A DNA stretch of 64,000 bases from positions 1 to 64,000 of the forward strand of contig JAPEVH010000075.1 of assembly GCA_026645415.1 (NCBI GenBank), in the 5' to 3' direction. Source of the DNA: Candidatus Electronema sp. GTDB taxonomy: Bacteria > Desulfobacterota > Desulfobulbia > Desulfobulbales > Desulfobulbaceae. Below the pieces are notes generated by a model. It was not told the origin of the DNA, did no database searches, and saw only the letters and a list, made by a program, of their open reading frames with translations. The translations under genes and the position numbers were made by a program. Each line of letters begins with the position of its first letter. The stretch's first letter is position 1. Shown in pieces: positions 50,921 to 59,877 of this stretch.

Positions 50921-51463
50921 ATGAGCAAAATCTTATGGCGGAAGATTCACCGTTGGCTTGGCCTGCTGCTTGCGGCTTTCCTTATTTTCTACTGCTTCAC
51001 CGGCCTGTTGCTAAATCATCGGCAGCAGTTTGACTATTTTCAGAAAGAAGAAACGACGGTTTCTCAGATTGTGGTGCAGAAACAGGAGGCTTTGCAAAAA
51101 TTTATAGAGGGCTATAAACAGCAGCTTGATAGAAAAGATGACCCAAGCGTGATTCGGATTAAAGATGATGGCGTGATTGAATTTCTCTACGGCTCGCATG
51201 GCCGGACAACTTATGCTGTCGATCCACAGGCGGGAACGCTGACCCGGACAGATAAAATCGACCAGCAGCCTTGGTATTGGTTAAACCAATTACATAAATC
51301 TGCCAAGACGAGTACGTTCTGGCTGGTTCTGACTGACAGCATTGCTCTGTTGCTCGTTGTTTTGTTCTTGAGCGGACTGCTCCTTTTGCGGCTGCGACGA
51401 CAAGACATTATCCTGCTTATTGCTGGTCTAGCTCTGTTTTTGCTTGGTATGGCAATTGCTTGA
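50921..51463 (+). CDS. PepSY-associated membrane protein
   Basis: A 180-residue protein with an N-terminal transmembrane helix (about 12-32, LGLLLAAFLIFYCFTGLLLN) preceded by RKIHRWLG, the signature of PepSY-TM proteins, then a periplasmic part of about 100 residues and two C-terminal transmembrane helices. Relatives act in iron-siderophore reduction or bind periplasmic partners; nothing near selects one. It is shorter than full PepSY-TM proteins, which have four helices and two PepSY units. Last gene of a two-gene operon with eda. Confidence 0.8.
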   Translation: MSKILWRKIHRWLGLLLAAFLIFYCFTGLLLNHRQQFDYFQKEETTVSQIVVQKQEALQKFIEGYKQQLDRKDDPSVIRIKDDGVIEFLYGSHGRTTYAVDPQAGTLTRTDKIDQQPWYWLNQLHKSAKTSTFWLVLTDSIALLLVVLFLSGLLLLRLRRQDIILLIAGLALFLLGMAIA

Positions 51464-51469
51464 TACGTT

Positions 51470-51502
51470 TCTCCGCGCATGGAACGGTTTCCTACGCGGA
51501 GA
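51470..51502 (+). other. 8-bp stem-loop after the PepSY gene
   Basis: TCTCCGCG (51470-51477) pairs with CGCGGAGA (51495-51502), loop 17 nt. No T run follows; together with the hairpin at 51518 it may end the eda transcript. Confidence 0.4.
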
Positions 51503-51515
51503 GCACCCTTCCCAA

Positions 51516-54500
51516 TCAGACGGCGAAAACCCGTCTTTTCCTGAATCCCTGCCAGCTTCCAAACAATAGAGCTATAACTGCCGGAAGCAGCAGAATCCAA
51601 ATACCAACTTGCAGTGCCAACCATGCTGCGCCAGTCACGGGCAGGAGTAACATTCGCACGACAAAGCGGAGTGTACTGTTCTGGCTAATAACATCAGCGA
51701 TGTTTGGGGAAACTTGATAGTAGAAATTAACCAAAGCACGGGTTACGAAATTGCTGAATAGGAACTGGTTGCGGAAATCCCGGAGCGTCTGTACCGCAGG
51801 AGCAAAAATCGAGCCAAAAGCAGCGGTGGCGATAAAGCAGGAATCAGCGGTACGAAAGCCGACTTGGTTGCCGTAATAGGTGGTGCCGTTGATGATGGCA
51901 TAGGCACGAGCATAGAAAAAGGTGCCTGGCTTTAAATTTTCTAGTTTAGTGCTGAACGAACCAGTACCACTACCCATCTTGATACTGCCTTCTTCAAGAA
52001 AATCATCGTTTGTGGTGTCAGTGCCAGCCGTGCTTGCCGAAGCAGCCGCGTTGGTGCTGCTAGTATCAGTGCTAGTCGTCGTGGTAGTGGTATCTGCGGC
52101 CAATGCCGTGCTGACGAAAAAGTTACCCGCAGCTTGCAGGCTGTTTTCGATAATTTGGCCAGAGGATGCCAAGAGTTGAGAACGCTCTGGGAAAACAGAT
52201 GTAGTAGGTTCTGTAACAGCAAAAGTTATCTTTGTTCCAGCGGGGCTTCTTTCTCCTGATGATGTATCTTTGCAACGAACGTAATAGGTATGACTGCCAG
52301 CATCTAACGTTCCCAGACTTGCTGAATGGGTTACACCACCTGTGCTGTCAAATTTTTTCATATTACTAAAATCATCATCATTATCCTCATTGTATCTACA
52401 TGTTGCATCTATGTTAGTTGTGACTTTCAGTTCAACTGGATCTGCGGTAGTAAAGCTACTACTTGACATAACTGACTTAATAATAACTGGTGTGACGATA
52501 AAAGAAATTGCTATATTGTCAGATATGGCATTTGCATCATTTTGGCATCTTACATAGTAATTGTATGTTCCAATCGGTAAATCATTGCCAAGAACTTCTG
52601 AGTGAGTTTTGTCACCCGATTTATCAAGAAATGTCATGTCTTTAAAATCGCTACTAATAGATTTACTGTATTTACATACAGCATCTTCATTCGTGTCGAC
52701 TTGTAACGTAGCAATATCATTGACACTGAAAGTATCATCTGTATTATTTGTCACTTTTGGTGGCGTAGTCTCAGTGCTACCTGTATTTGTACCTGTATTT
52801 GTACCTGTATTTGTATTCGTTGTAGAATTAGTTACTGTAAAAGAAATTTCTGCATCAGTCGTATTTACCACACCGGTGGATGTATTCTTGCAGCGAACGT
52901 AATAAGTATAACTTCCTAAAGTAGATACGTTAATGGTTTGCGAATGCGATTTGCCGTCTGTTGAGGAGAATGTACTCTCCATCTGGTCATAAGCTTTTCC
53001 GGCCGTAGTGTCATACTTACAAGTCGCATCAACATCCGTGCTCAAGCTCAAAGTGACAGAACCAACCGATGACGTCCCGTTGCTTGGAGAAAGATTTGAT
53101 CGTTCTGGTCCGCCATCACTACTGTCATTTACTGCAAAAGAAATCACCGTATCAATGGTATTTGCCACGCCGCTAGATGTACCCTTGCAGCGAGCATAAT
53201 AGGTATACGTTTTTCCTGCCTCAAGCCCGCTGCTAATGGATTGTGAATGCGAGGTGCTGCCTGTGGTAGAAAATGTATTTTCCATGCTATCATAGGCTCT
53301 TCCAGCAGTAGTGCTATACTTACAGGTCGCTGCAACATTAGTTGTCAGGCTGAGTGTAGCAGATGTTCCTGAAACGGTAGTTGTATTGGTCACGGTTGGC
53401 GCGCCACTGACATCTGAGGAGCTATCCTTTACTGTTGGATTTGTCATGGTGCTGAAAACAATACCCCGTTCCGTAACAGTACCATTGATTTTTGCCAACA
53501 CTTCGCCTGGAATGATCGCCGTAGTTCTGGTTACTTCATACGGTTCTCCTGTTAAAACATTCTGATTACCAGGTTCTAAGGTGCGGCTAATCGTGTTGCT
53601 GGTCGTCGTCTGTTCAGATGTACTATCTGTTGTCAGATATTTGATCACAGATGCGCTTGTTCCAGAATTGTTCGCACTCTCGCCACCCGTTATCACACTG
53701 TCGGGGGAAAACGAAGCTATGGTAGTGCCTTTATTCTCACCACTACTAAAATCAGTTATGGTCGCGTCAGCCAGCATGGTTACGCTGCTACCGTTCAGGT
53801 TCTCAGTATCTGTATTGCTGCTTTTTGCATAGGTAATCAGAAGAAACACCCGTTTTTCATCAACTGTTTTAAAACCAGCAGCGGCAATTTTTTCTCCAAC
53901 AGTCGTTACATCATAGAGCACATCATCACCTGTGCCCGCCGAAGTGACCAGAACACCATTGTTTTCAAAGTTGATATCAGGGCTACCTTCTGCTGTAAAA
54001 CGAAACAGAGCGGCATCACGTTCGCCATCATCTCCAACAGAACCAGCTACCCAAATTTTGCCGTCCGTACCCGTAAACATACCATAGCCTTCACTATAAA
54101 CGCTGCTATCGGCTGGAATGGCAATGCCTTCCGTGCCAAAGGTGGTGTCTAGTTTTCCAGCAGCATCAAAGCCTAAGACCATCAACCCGCGTTTGGTGCC
54201 ATCGCTGTAAGAGCCAGAAACAAGAATTCGTCCGGTTTCACTTAAAGCCACGCTTTCTGCTTGTGCATCTGTACCAGTTACGCTGAGGGTAAAGCCTTCC
54301 TTAGCAAAGGAGGTGTCAAGGCTACCATCGCTATTGTAGCGCCCTAAGACCACTACTCTGCCGTTTTTTCCTTGGGCTGCACCTGTAATGACAATCTTGC
54401 CATCCTTTTGTATGGCCACGTCTGTGATTTCGTCATTTCTAGCACCCACCGCTGTGACTGTCATGCCTTCTAGCCCGAAGTCGCGATCAAGGCTGCCATC

Positions 54501-54908
54501 GTTATTGTAGCGAACAATGGCAAAGTCACGATTTTCACTATTGTTACTGTAACCAGCGGCAATGATTTTGCCATCCGTCTGAAGTGCCAAAGTCAAGGCT
54601 TCGTCATCATAAGAACCGACCGCTGTAGTAACTGTGCCATCATAATTAAAATCTTTGTCAAGCGTACCGTCTGGTAGGAGACGAAAGAGCATGAAATCCT
54701 TATTCGCTGTATCGGTCGAAGAACCAGCCACGAGAATTTTGCCGTCTGGTTGGGTAATGACTGCATTAGCGCGGCTGCCATAAGTACCTAGTTCCACCGC
54801 CACCCGGCCATCTTTGCCAAAATCAGGATCAAGAGCAGTGGCAAAGGCTTCTGAAAAGAGCGTAGCAAATAAAAGCGTACAAAGGATAAATAGACGAATA
54901 GGTCTCAT
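51516..54908 (-). CDS. Large secreted delta-60-repeat protein with CFI-box C-terminus
   Basis: A 1130-residue exported protein. A signal peptide (RPIRLFILCTLLFATLFSEA) is followed by about six delta-60 beta-propeller-like repeats (DGKILVAGSS, DGKIIAAGYS, DGKIVITGAA and others, residues ~25-370). A Thr/Ser-rich region and four Cys-containing beta repeats (ATCKYSTTAG, ATCKYDTTAG, AVCKYSKSIS, ATCRYNEDND) come next. The C-terminus has a CFIATAAFGS box (about residue 1023) and two hydrophobic helices ending in RKRR, as in CFI-box-CTERM proteins presumed to be anchored or sorted at the surface. A GGAG site lies 9 nt before the chosen ATG; one at 54980 would add 24 residues. Thr/Ser/Asp-rich composition is unlike its neighbours. 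The role, perhaps adhesion or surface structure, is inferred. Confidence 0.8.
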   Translation of the reverse strand: MRPIRLFILCTLLFATLFSEAFATALDPDFGKDGRVAVELGTYGSRANAVITQPDGKILVAGSSTDTANKDFMLFRLLPDGTLDKDFNYDGTVTTAVGSYDDEALTLALQTDGKIIAAGYSNNSENRDFAIVRYNNDGSLDRDFGLEGMTVTAVGARNDEITDVAIQKDGKIVITGAAQGKNGRVVVLGRYNSDGSLDTSFAKEGFTLSVTGTDAQAESVALSETGRILVSGSYSDGTKRGLMVLGFDAAGKLDTTFGTEGIAIPADSSVYSEGYGMFTGTDGKIWVAGSVGDDGERDAALFRFTAEGSPDINFENNGVLVTSAGTGDDVLYDVTTVGEKIAAAGFKTVDEKRVFLLITYAKSSNTDTENLNGSSVTMLADATITDFSSGENKGTTIASFSPDSVITGGESANNSGTSASVIKYLTTDSTSEQTTTSNTISRTLEPGNQNVLTGEPYEVTRTTAIIPGEVLAKINGTVTERGIVFSTMTNPTVKDSSSDVSGAPTVTNTTTVSGTSATLSLTTNVAATCKYSTTAGRAYDSMENTFSTTGSTSHSQSISSGLEAGKTYTYYARCKGTSSGVANTIDTVISFAVNDSSDGGPERSNLSPSNGTSSVGSVTLSLSTDVDATCKYDTTAGKAYDQMESTFSSTDGKSHSQTINVSTLGSYTYYVRCKNTSTGVVNTTDAEISFTVTNSTTNTNTGTNTGTNTGSTETTPPKVTNNTDDTFSVNDIATLQVDTNEDAVCKYSKSISSDFKDMTFLDKSGDKTHSEVLGNDLPIGTYNYYVRCQNDANAISDNIAISFIVTPVIIKSVMSSSSFTTADPVELKVTTNIDATCRYNEDNDDDFSNMKKFDSTGGVTHSASLGTLDAGSHTYYVRCKDTSSGERSPAGTKITFAVTEPTTSVFPERSQLLASSGQIIENSLQAAGNFFVSTALAADTTTTTTSTDTSSTNAAASASTAGTDTTNDDFLEEGSIKMGSGTGSFSTKLENLKPGTFFYARAYAIINGTTYYGNQVGFRTADSCFIATAAFGSIFAPAVQTLRDFRNQFLFSNFVTRALVNFYYQVSPNIADVISQNSTLRFVVRMLLLPVTGAAWLALQVGIWILLLPAVIALLFGSWQGFRKRRVFAV
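51518..51540 (+). terminator. Terminator of the eda-PepSY operon
   Basis: AGACGG (51518-51523) pairs with CCGTCT (51531-51536), loop CGAAAAC, followed by TTTTC. It sits within the last codons of the convergent delta-60 gene. Confidence 0.65.
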
Positions 54909-54997
54909 GATTGACATCTCCTGCGAGGACAAAGCGGATGGAATTTTTTTCAGCATAGCCGATTCAGACATAAATGACAAGTTCCTGATGCGGCAGC

Positions 54998-56023
54998 TTA
55001 TTTGCCAAAATTACAGGCTGGATAATGACAGATTGTGCAGTTTCGACAAAGGCCGCCATGCCCCATTGCTGCAAAGTCGGCTCGGCTCAGGCATTCTCCT
55101 GCAAGTAAGCGCGGCAAGACAAGATCAAGCACCGTAATTTTATGGAACATGCCGCAGGCAGGTACGCCAACCACTGCTGCCTGACCGATTCTGCCAACCA
55201 AAAACATCGCGCCAGGCAAGACTGGCGTACCATAGACTATATCCTCTGCGCCTGCCTCTTGGATCCCCTGCCGGGTTACATCATCAGGATCAACAGACAT
55301 GCCGCCCGAAGTGATGATAATCTCTGCTCCAGCCTCTAAGCAAAGTCGAATTTCTGCGGCAATCAGGCTTGCATCATCGGGAGCAAAACCGACTCGCACC
55401 ACTTCTGAACCAAAAGCGGCCAGCTTGTTACGCAGCACAGCCTCAAATTTATCCTCAATCCTGCCGTAAAAAACCTCGCTGCCTGTGATGACCAGCCCCG
55501 CCTTGACCTTGGCTAACGGCAATACCTGAATTATTTTTTCGCCAGCCTCAGCTAAGGCCGCTGCCTCCATAACCAGTTTTCGCTCGCCCACCAAAGGAAT
55601 CAAGCGTACTGCCGCAACCTTGCCACCTTTTTTCACCGGTGTGTTGGTATGCAAAGTAGAACAAATTACCTCGCCTAGCAAATTGAACTGGAACAGTTGT
55701 TCTTTATTGATCTTCAGCAGACCATCATGAGTTGCCCGAATATTGGCCTTACCTTCGCGCACCTCATCTGTATATTCGGTGCCATTACCAGACACCGCAG
55801 CGGCTAGCAGCACTGCGGCCTCATTTTCATGAATTTCGTCGTTCGTAAGTTCAAGGACATAAATATGTTCTTTACCCAGCCGTCGTAGATGCTCAATATC
55901 TTTCTGCTGGATAATGTGGCCTTTTTTAAAGGCAGTTCCTTTGAATTTGTCTTGAACAATTTCAGTGATGTCATGGGGCAATACCATGCCCACAGCCTGC
56001 GCAACGGGTATCTGTTTTTTCAT
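54998..56023 (-). CDS. Molybdopterin-binding protein (MoeA/MoaB-like)
   Basis: A 341-residue protein. The C-terminal part has a molybdopterin-binding MoaB/Mog-like domain: GLVITGSEVFYGRIEDKF, then IITSGGMSVDPDDVTRQG and the Gly/Pro-rich GVPACGMFHKITVLDLVLPRLL. The N-terminal ~150 residues do not resemble MoeA domains I-II; they start AVGMVLPHDITEIV and have a linker of unknown fold. A Cys-rich end (LCRNCTICHYPACNFGK) could bind a metal. Such short MoeA-like proteins are common in anaerobes with molybdenum/tungsten enzymes and may sense or deliver the cofactor. It follows the delta-60 gene on the same strand, with no visible link. Confidence 0.8.
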   Translation of the reverse strand: MKKQIPVAQAVGMVLPHDITEIVQDKFKGTAFKKGHIIQQKDIEHLRRLGKEHIYVLELTNDEIHENEAAVLLAAAVSGNGTEYTDEVREGKANIRATHDGLLKINKEQLFQFNLLGEVICSTLHTNTPVKKGGKVAAVRLIPLVGERKLVMEAAALAEAGEKIIQVLPLAKVKAGLVITGSEVFYGRIEDKFEAVLRNKLAAFGSEVVRVGFAPDDASLIAAEIRLCLEAGAEIIITSGGMSVDPDDVTRQGIQEAGAEDIVYGTPVLPGAMFLVGRIGQAAVVGVPACGMFHKITVLDLVLPRLLAGECLSRADFAAMGHGGLCRNCTICHYPACNFGK

Positions 56024-56161
56024 TATTTCTGCTTTGCTGATTTGTTTTACTGGCAGCAGCTTGGGTTTTTGGTACTATACCTGCCTGCGACCTGCTGCGC
56101 AGGACAATTTTGCCGCTGCACAGCTTTTTTTCTTTTTTACGACCTGACCTCAAAAACTGCT

Positions 56162-56338
56162 ATGATTAGTCAGAAACTCCTTGATATCATTGTTTGCCCT
56201 CAGTGCAAAGGGCCAGTACAGCTCACAGAAGCAAAGGATGGTCTTGTTTGTTCCTCTTGTCAACTTTTTTACGAAATCCGAGAGGATATTCCGATCATGC
56301 TGATCGAAGAGGCAAAGGCAATCCCGCCACAAAAATGA
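56162..56338 (+). CDS. Trm112-like zinc-binding protein
   Basis: A 58-residue protein of the Trm112/YcaR family. Two Cys pairs (CPQCKG and CSSCQ) bind zinc and the FYEIREDIPIML end is typical. The family activates methyltransferases that modify RNA or translation factors, or helps lipid A enzymes. The ATG at 56162 fits the usual length; the longer frame upstream has no family match. It is followed by a hairpin terminator. Confidence 0.9.
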   Translation: MISQKLLDIIVCPQCKGPVQLTEAKDGLVCSSCQLFYEIREDIPIMLIEEAKAIPPQK

Positions 56339-56385
56339 GTATCACAAGAGAAGTATTAAAAATTGTTTTAGCATCATGCCAAAAC

Positions 56386-56415
56386 GCGAGAAAGCAAAAT
56401 TCATTTCTCGCTTTT
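56386..56415 (+). terminator. Terminator after the Trm112-like gene
   Basis: GCGAGAAA (56386-56393) pairs with TTTCTCGC (56404-56411), loop 10 nt, preceded by AAAA and followed by TTTT; both ends suit termination in both directions. It begins 48 nt after the Trm112-like stop. Confidence 0.7.
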
Positions 56416-56479
56416 GCTAAGAAAAAATCTTTTCAGCAAAAGCAGTTTCGTATTTTATGCAAGAACTTGTACTGATATG

Positions 56480-56507
56480 TTTACCCTTGCTTTTCAAACT
56501 CTATTCT
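56480..56507 (+). promoter_or_regulatory. Probable promoter of the outer-membrane barrel gene
   Basis: TTTACC (56480-56485), a 16-bp spacer and TATTCT (56502-56507), in an AT-rich stretch 73 bp before the ATG at 56580. A ribosome site GGGGAG lies just before that ATG. Confidence 0.4.
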
Positions 56508-56579
56508 ATTATGATTACTCAGAAGAAGTTTCATCCGGCGAGAACAACACAACTAGAACAAAAGAGAAAAGGGGAGATC

Positions 56580-57473
56580 ATGAAAAAAATAGTAAGTGCA
56601 GCCGCGATGTCTGTTCTGCTGTTTGCAGCAGCAGGTTCCGGTATCGCCGGCTCTAAATATGTGCCGGGTAAAGGGCCATCAGGCCCAGGTTGCCCTGATG
56701 ATTGCCAAGACCAGCTTGACATGCTGAATTCCAGCCAAGCCCGTCAAGACGAGCAGATTAATGCACTTCAATCTGATCAGTCCCGCCAAGACAGTGAAAT
56801 TGATGCGCTTCAGTCAGATCAGTCCCGCCAAGACCAGCAGATTAGAGCCAATAGTACCCGGCTTGACCAGCATGAGAATGAGATCAATGCGCTCAAGACT
56901 CGCAAAACACATGATGACCAGTACAATCCTTGGTATGTTAAAGGGATAGCAAGAATGGTCTGGAGCGGCTCTATGGACGTGGACAAGGCCGAGTATGGTT
57001 TCAAAGGGGAAACCGACACAGGCTATGGCGCAGGTCTGGCCGCTGGTCGTCGTTTTGGCAACTTCCGTGCTGAAGGCGAAATGGCTATGCAGACTGCTGA
57101 TTTTTCCACCAAAGGATTGTCAGATATTACTATCCAAACCCTGATGCTGAACGGCTTCTATCATGTACCAGTGCCGTTGCCTTCTTTCGGCATTTTTGGC
57201 GCAAACTGCGATGCCCTATCTATCTACGGTATGGCCGGTATGGGTGCTGGTAAAGCAGAAGTGACCTCTGATATGTATGGCGAGGACAGTGATACTGGTT
57301 TTGCTTATAAAGTTGGCGCAGGTATAGCCTATGAATTCACCCAGAACATGGGGATGGACGTAGGCTATGAATACATGCGCACTTCTGCTCTTGAACTGGG
57401 TAATGACGAGCACACCCTGTTCAATGATGTGAAGACCAGCTCAGTCAATGCTGCACTGAGATATTCGTTCTAA
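56580..57473 (+). CDS. Outer-membrane beta-barrel protein with N-terminal coiled-coil repeats
   Basis: A 297-residue exported protein. The signal peptide is about residues 1-22. Then a short Pro/Gly/Cys segment (SGPGCPDDC), and a coiled coil of about 60 residues built of repeats such as QSDQSRQDSEIDAL and QARQDEQINAL, which resemble the Lpp/trimeric-stalk style. The last ~180 residues are an OmpA-like beta barrel that ends in ALRYSF, a Phe-terminated signature for outer-membrane insertion. The chosen ATG 56580 follows GGGGAG closely. I infer a surface or periplasm-spanning structural protein; I see no enzyme motif. It has its own promoter and a strong terminator. Confidence 0.85.
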   Translation: MKKIVSAAAMSVLLFAAAGSGIAGSKYVPGKGPSGPGCPDDCQDQLDMLNSSQARQDEQINALQSDQSRQDSEIDALQSDQSRQDQQIRANSTRLDQHENEINALKTRKTHDDQYNPWYVKGIARMVWSGSMDVDKAEYGFKGETDTGYGAGLAAGRRFGNFRAEGEMAMQTADFSTKGLSDITIQTLMLNGFYHVPVPLPSFGIFGANCDALSIYGMAGMGAGKAEVTSDMYGEDSDTGFAYKVGAGIAYEFTQNMGMDVGYEYMRTSALELGNDEHTLFNDVKTSSVNAALRYSF

Positions 57474-57504
57474 GCAACAGCGTATACGACCTGTTGTCAG
57501 TCTG

Positions 57505-57540
57505 CCTCCTGTGATTTGTTTCACAGGAGGTTTGTTTGTT
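57505..57540. terminator. Bidirectional hairpin terminator
   Basis: CCTCCTGTGA (57505-57514) pairs perfectly with TCACAGGAGG (57521-57530), loop TTTGTT, followed by TTTGTTTGTT. It lies between the convergent barrel and M20 peptidase genes. Strong in plus direction; the minus side lacks a T run. Confidence 0.9.
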
Positions 57541-58689
57541 TTAGCCACTAATCAGGGCAAGAACTAGCTCTGTTAGCTTGGTCATATCTGCTAGGCTAAC
57601 TTCTTCAGCCGTTGAATGGACGTTGGTCATCCCAGTTGCAACAATTGCGGTTGCCAAGCCTTTCCCGTTAAAGATGTTGGCATCGCTGCCTCCGCCTGCA
57701 TCTTCGCAACGCAACTCTAAGCCAATCCTTTTTCCTGCGGCAAGGATGCGCTGGATTACTGCATCATCAGTGCTCAATTTCATGGCTGGGAAACCCAACG
57801 TAGCCTGAAAATCTAGCTCTGGTACGCCTTGAACCTCTCCTGAAGGATCGTGCCATGCAGCAATCACCCCTTGGAAAACAGCTTCAATCTCTTGAGTCAG
57901 TCGCTCCAGTTTCTCTAGGGAATGGCTGCGGATTTCTCCCTCAATGAGTACTTGCTCTGGCACGATATTAGAGGCAACGCCGCCTTGGATGAGACCAAAG
58001 TTGACGGTTGTTTCATGATCGATTCTGCCACAGGGCGCAGCAGCTAAGGCTTTGGCTGCTAAGACAATAGCATTGATGCCTTGTTCAGGCTGTAGCCCTG
58101 CATGGGCTGCTACCCCTTTCACCTTAATGTGCAGTTGATTATAGGCTGGGGCATTGACAATCACTCTCCCAAAGCCGCTGCTGTCCAACGCATAGCCCAT
58201 TTTAGCCTGTACATGAGCTGGATCAAGAGCCTTGGCTCCTAGTAGGCCAATTTCTTCACTGGTGGTAAAGAGGAATTCTAAAGGGACATGCGACAGTTTG
58301 TTCTCCTGAATGACCTGCCACGCCTCAAGCAGAGCCGCAATGCCTGCCTTGTCATCACTACCAAGGATCGTTTCACCACTACTTGTAAAGCGATCTCCTT
58401 GCCGGACAACTTTGATCCCCTGACCCGGCTCTACAGTATCCAAGTGACAATTTAAAAACAATGGTTCTTGCTGCGGATCACCAGCAAAGCGAAAGATTAA
58501 ATTGCCACAGTCAGAGCCAGTTTCCTCGGCTGAAGTATCCTCAAATGGAGGAGCTGCGCCCAAACCACAAAGTATGTCTGTAACGAGCTTGGCCATGCGG
58601 CCTTCTTGACCAGAAGGACTGTCCGTCTCGCAGAGCTGAATAAAGGTGCGAGCGAGTCGTTCTTGGTTAATCAGAGCATTAAAGTTCAT
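57541..58689 (-). CDS. M20-family peptidase, PepT-like
   Basis: A 382-residue cytoplasmic di-zinc peptidase. The ligands appear in order: His in NCHLDTV, Asp in GSDDKAG, the pair in TSEEIGLLG, Asp in YALDSSG, and His in TNVHSTAEE. An inserted dimerisation domain lies about residues 190-300. It resembles tripeptide aminopeptidase PepT, but the family also includes carboxypeptidase-like and acylase members, so the substrate is not fixed. ATG at 58689. Convergent with the barrel gene, divergent from the membrane hydrolase. Confidence 0.9.
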   Translation of the reverse strand: MNFNALINQERLARTFIQLCETDSPSGQEGRMAKLVTDILCGLGAAPPFEDTSAEETGSDCGNLIFRFAGDPQQEPLFLNCHLDTVEPGQGIKVVRQGDRFTSSGETILGSDDKAGIAALLEAWQVIQENKLSHVPLEFLFTTSEEIGLLGAKALDPAHVQAKMGYALDSSGFGRVIVNAPAYNQLHIKVKGVAAHAGLQPEQGINAIVLAAKALAAAPCGRIDHETTVNFGLIQGGVASNIVPEQVLIEGEIRSHSLEKLERLTQEIEAVFQGVIAAWHDPSGEVQGVPELDFQATLGFPAMKLSTDDAVIQRILAAGKRIGLELRCEDAGGGSDANIFNGKGLATAIVATGMTNVHSTAEEVSLADMTKLTELVLALISG

Positions 58690-58895
58690 AGAGAAACATT
58701 TTGGAGTAAAGCAGAACTCAGGTGTATCCTGAAAAGAGTGCTACACTCTTTCCAGAGCGTTATAGACATGAGTTGCAAAAACCTGAGCCTTACTGAGAGA
58801 TACTATAGCGAGATTGAGTTGAAAAAGAAAGCGGCTCAAGCGATAAGCCACTCTCAACGGACTCTTCTTGGTGAAACAACAGGAGGAATATAGCC

Positions 58896-59480
58896 ATGAA
58901 CCCTGCCTCGCACTTCCTTATTAGCTGGTTAACTGCCAACACTGTACAACTTGGCCGCCGTGAGCGGCTCCTGATTACCTTCAGCGGTATTGCCCCAGAC
59001 CTAGACGGCCTCGGCATTATCGGTGACTTGCTTACTAGAAACAGCAGCCATCCTTTGCAATGGTGGGGCGACTATCACCATCTGCTAGGGCATAATATCG
59101 TCTTTGCTGGCTGCTTGGCAGGCGGCACCTTTTTCCTAGCCAAGCAACGAAAAGCTGCTGCTGCCCTCCTGACCCTCGCCACCTTCCACCTCCACCTCTT
59201 CTGCGACCTCATTGGCTCGCGCGGGCCAGACGGATATCAATGGCCCCTGCCCTACTTCTGGCCTTTTTCAAAGAACTGGCAATGGGTATGGCAAGGACAA
59301 TGGGCCTTGAATGCTTGGCCAAATGTACTGATCACCCTGGTAGCACTTGTTGCTACCTTGTATCTTGCGTGGCAATCAGGCCGGTCACCGCTAGAATTCA
59401 TCTCCAGCAAAATGAACGCTGGCTTTGTTGCGACCCTGCGTTCGCGCTTTGGTGAGCCAAAACAGCACAGCAAGAGATAA
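58896..59480 (+). CDS. Membrane-bound metal-dependent hydrolase (YdjM-like)
   Basis: A 194-residue membrane protein of the DUF457/YdjM family. The N-terminal NPASHFLISWL has the first His; GIAPDLDGLG carries the paired Asp; HHLLGHN and FHLHLFCDLIGS give the later His/Asp metal ligands. Three to four hydrophobic helices surround them. These proteins are thought to be membrane-embedded hydrolases of unknown substrate. AGGAGG lies 8 nt before the ATG. A 23-bp repeat array begins 106 bp after its stop. Confidence 0.85.
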   Translation: MNPASHFLISWLTANTVQLGRRERLLITFSGIAPDLDGLGIIGDLLTRNSSHPLQWWGDYHHLLGHNIVFAGCLAGGTFFLAKQRKAAAALLTLATFHLHLFCDLIGSRGPDGYQWPLPYFWPFSKNWQWVWQGQWALNAWPNVLITLVALVATLYLAWQSGRSPLEFISSKMNAGFVATLRSRFGEPKQHSKR

Positions 59481-59877
59481 CCTGCTGCGGAGCAAGGCGA
59501 TGCTCTACTTGGCGAAAACTTTACGTATTGACAGCGGCAAGCCGAGTGCTTATTGTGGCTCGGTTAACAGTCTGCCTATGTCCGAGTCTCGATACTGGTG
59601 TCCAGCCAATCTCGATACTGGTATCCAGCCAATCTCGATACTGGTATCCAGCCAATCTCGATACTGGTATCCAGTTAATCTCGATACTGGTGTCCAGTTA
59701 ATCTCGATACTGGTATCCAGTTAATCTCGATACTGGTGTCCAGTTAATCTCGATACTGGTGTCCAGTTAATCTCGATACTGGTATCCAGCTAATCTCGAT
59801 ACTGGTATCCGCCGCCAACGGCAAACTCTACACAAGCGAATTTAACACCCAACGCCGCCCGATACCTTCTCCCTCCC
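59481..59877. other. 397-bp intergenic region with tandem repeat
   Basis: The gap between the membrane hydrolase gene and recB holds the repeat array at 59587-59810 and no convincing gene. One reading frame crosses the repeats, giving a repetitive peptide, which I regard as an artefact. No promoter for recB could be set apart from the repeats. Confidence 0.6.
59587..59810. repeat. Ten tandem 23-bp units with internal inverted repeat
   Basis: Ten units start every 23 bp from 59587 to 59794 (the last is partial). The core is CTCGATACTGGTATCCAG; the variants are GTATC/GTGTC and, at the linker, GCCAA, GTTAA or GCTAA. The core contains GATAC-TG-GTATC. The period equals that of the array at 13421, and the core is two changes away from unit four at 27060. 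It ends 67 bp before the recB start. Confidence 0.9.

Noticed and set aside
59425-59724. Frame through the repeat array encoding a repetitive peptide
   Set aside because: It arises from the 23-bp repeat, has no ribosome site and overlaps the end of the membrane hydrolase gene.
59587-59810. Repeat array as a CRISPR
   Set aside because: The units follow one another without unique spacers, the period is 23 bp and no cas genes are present; the same holds for 13421-13558.
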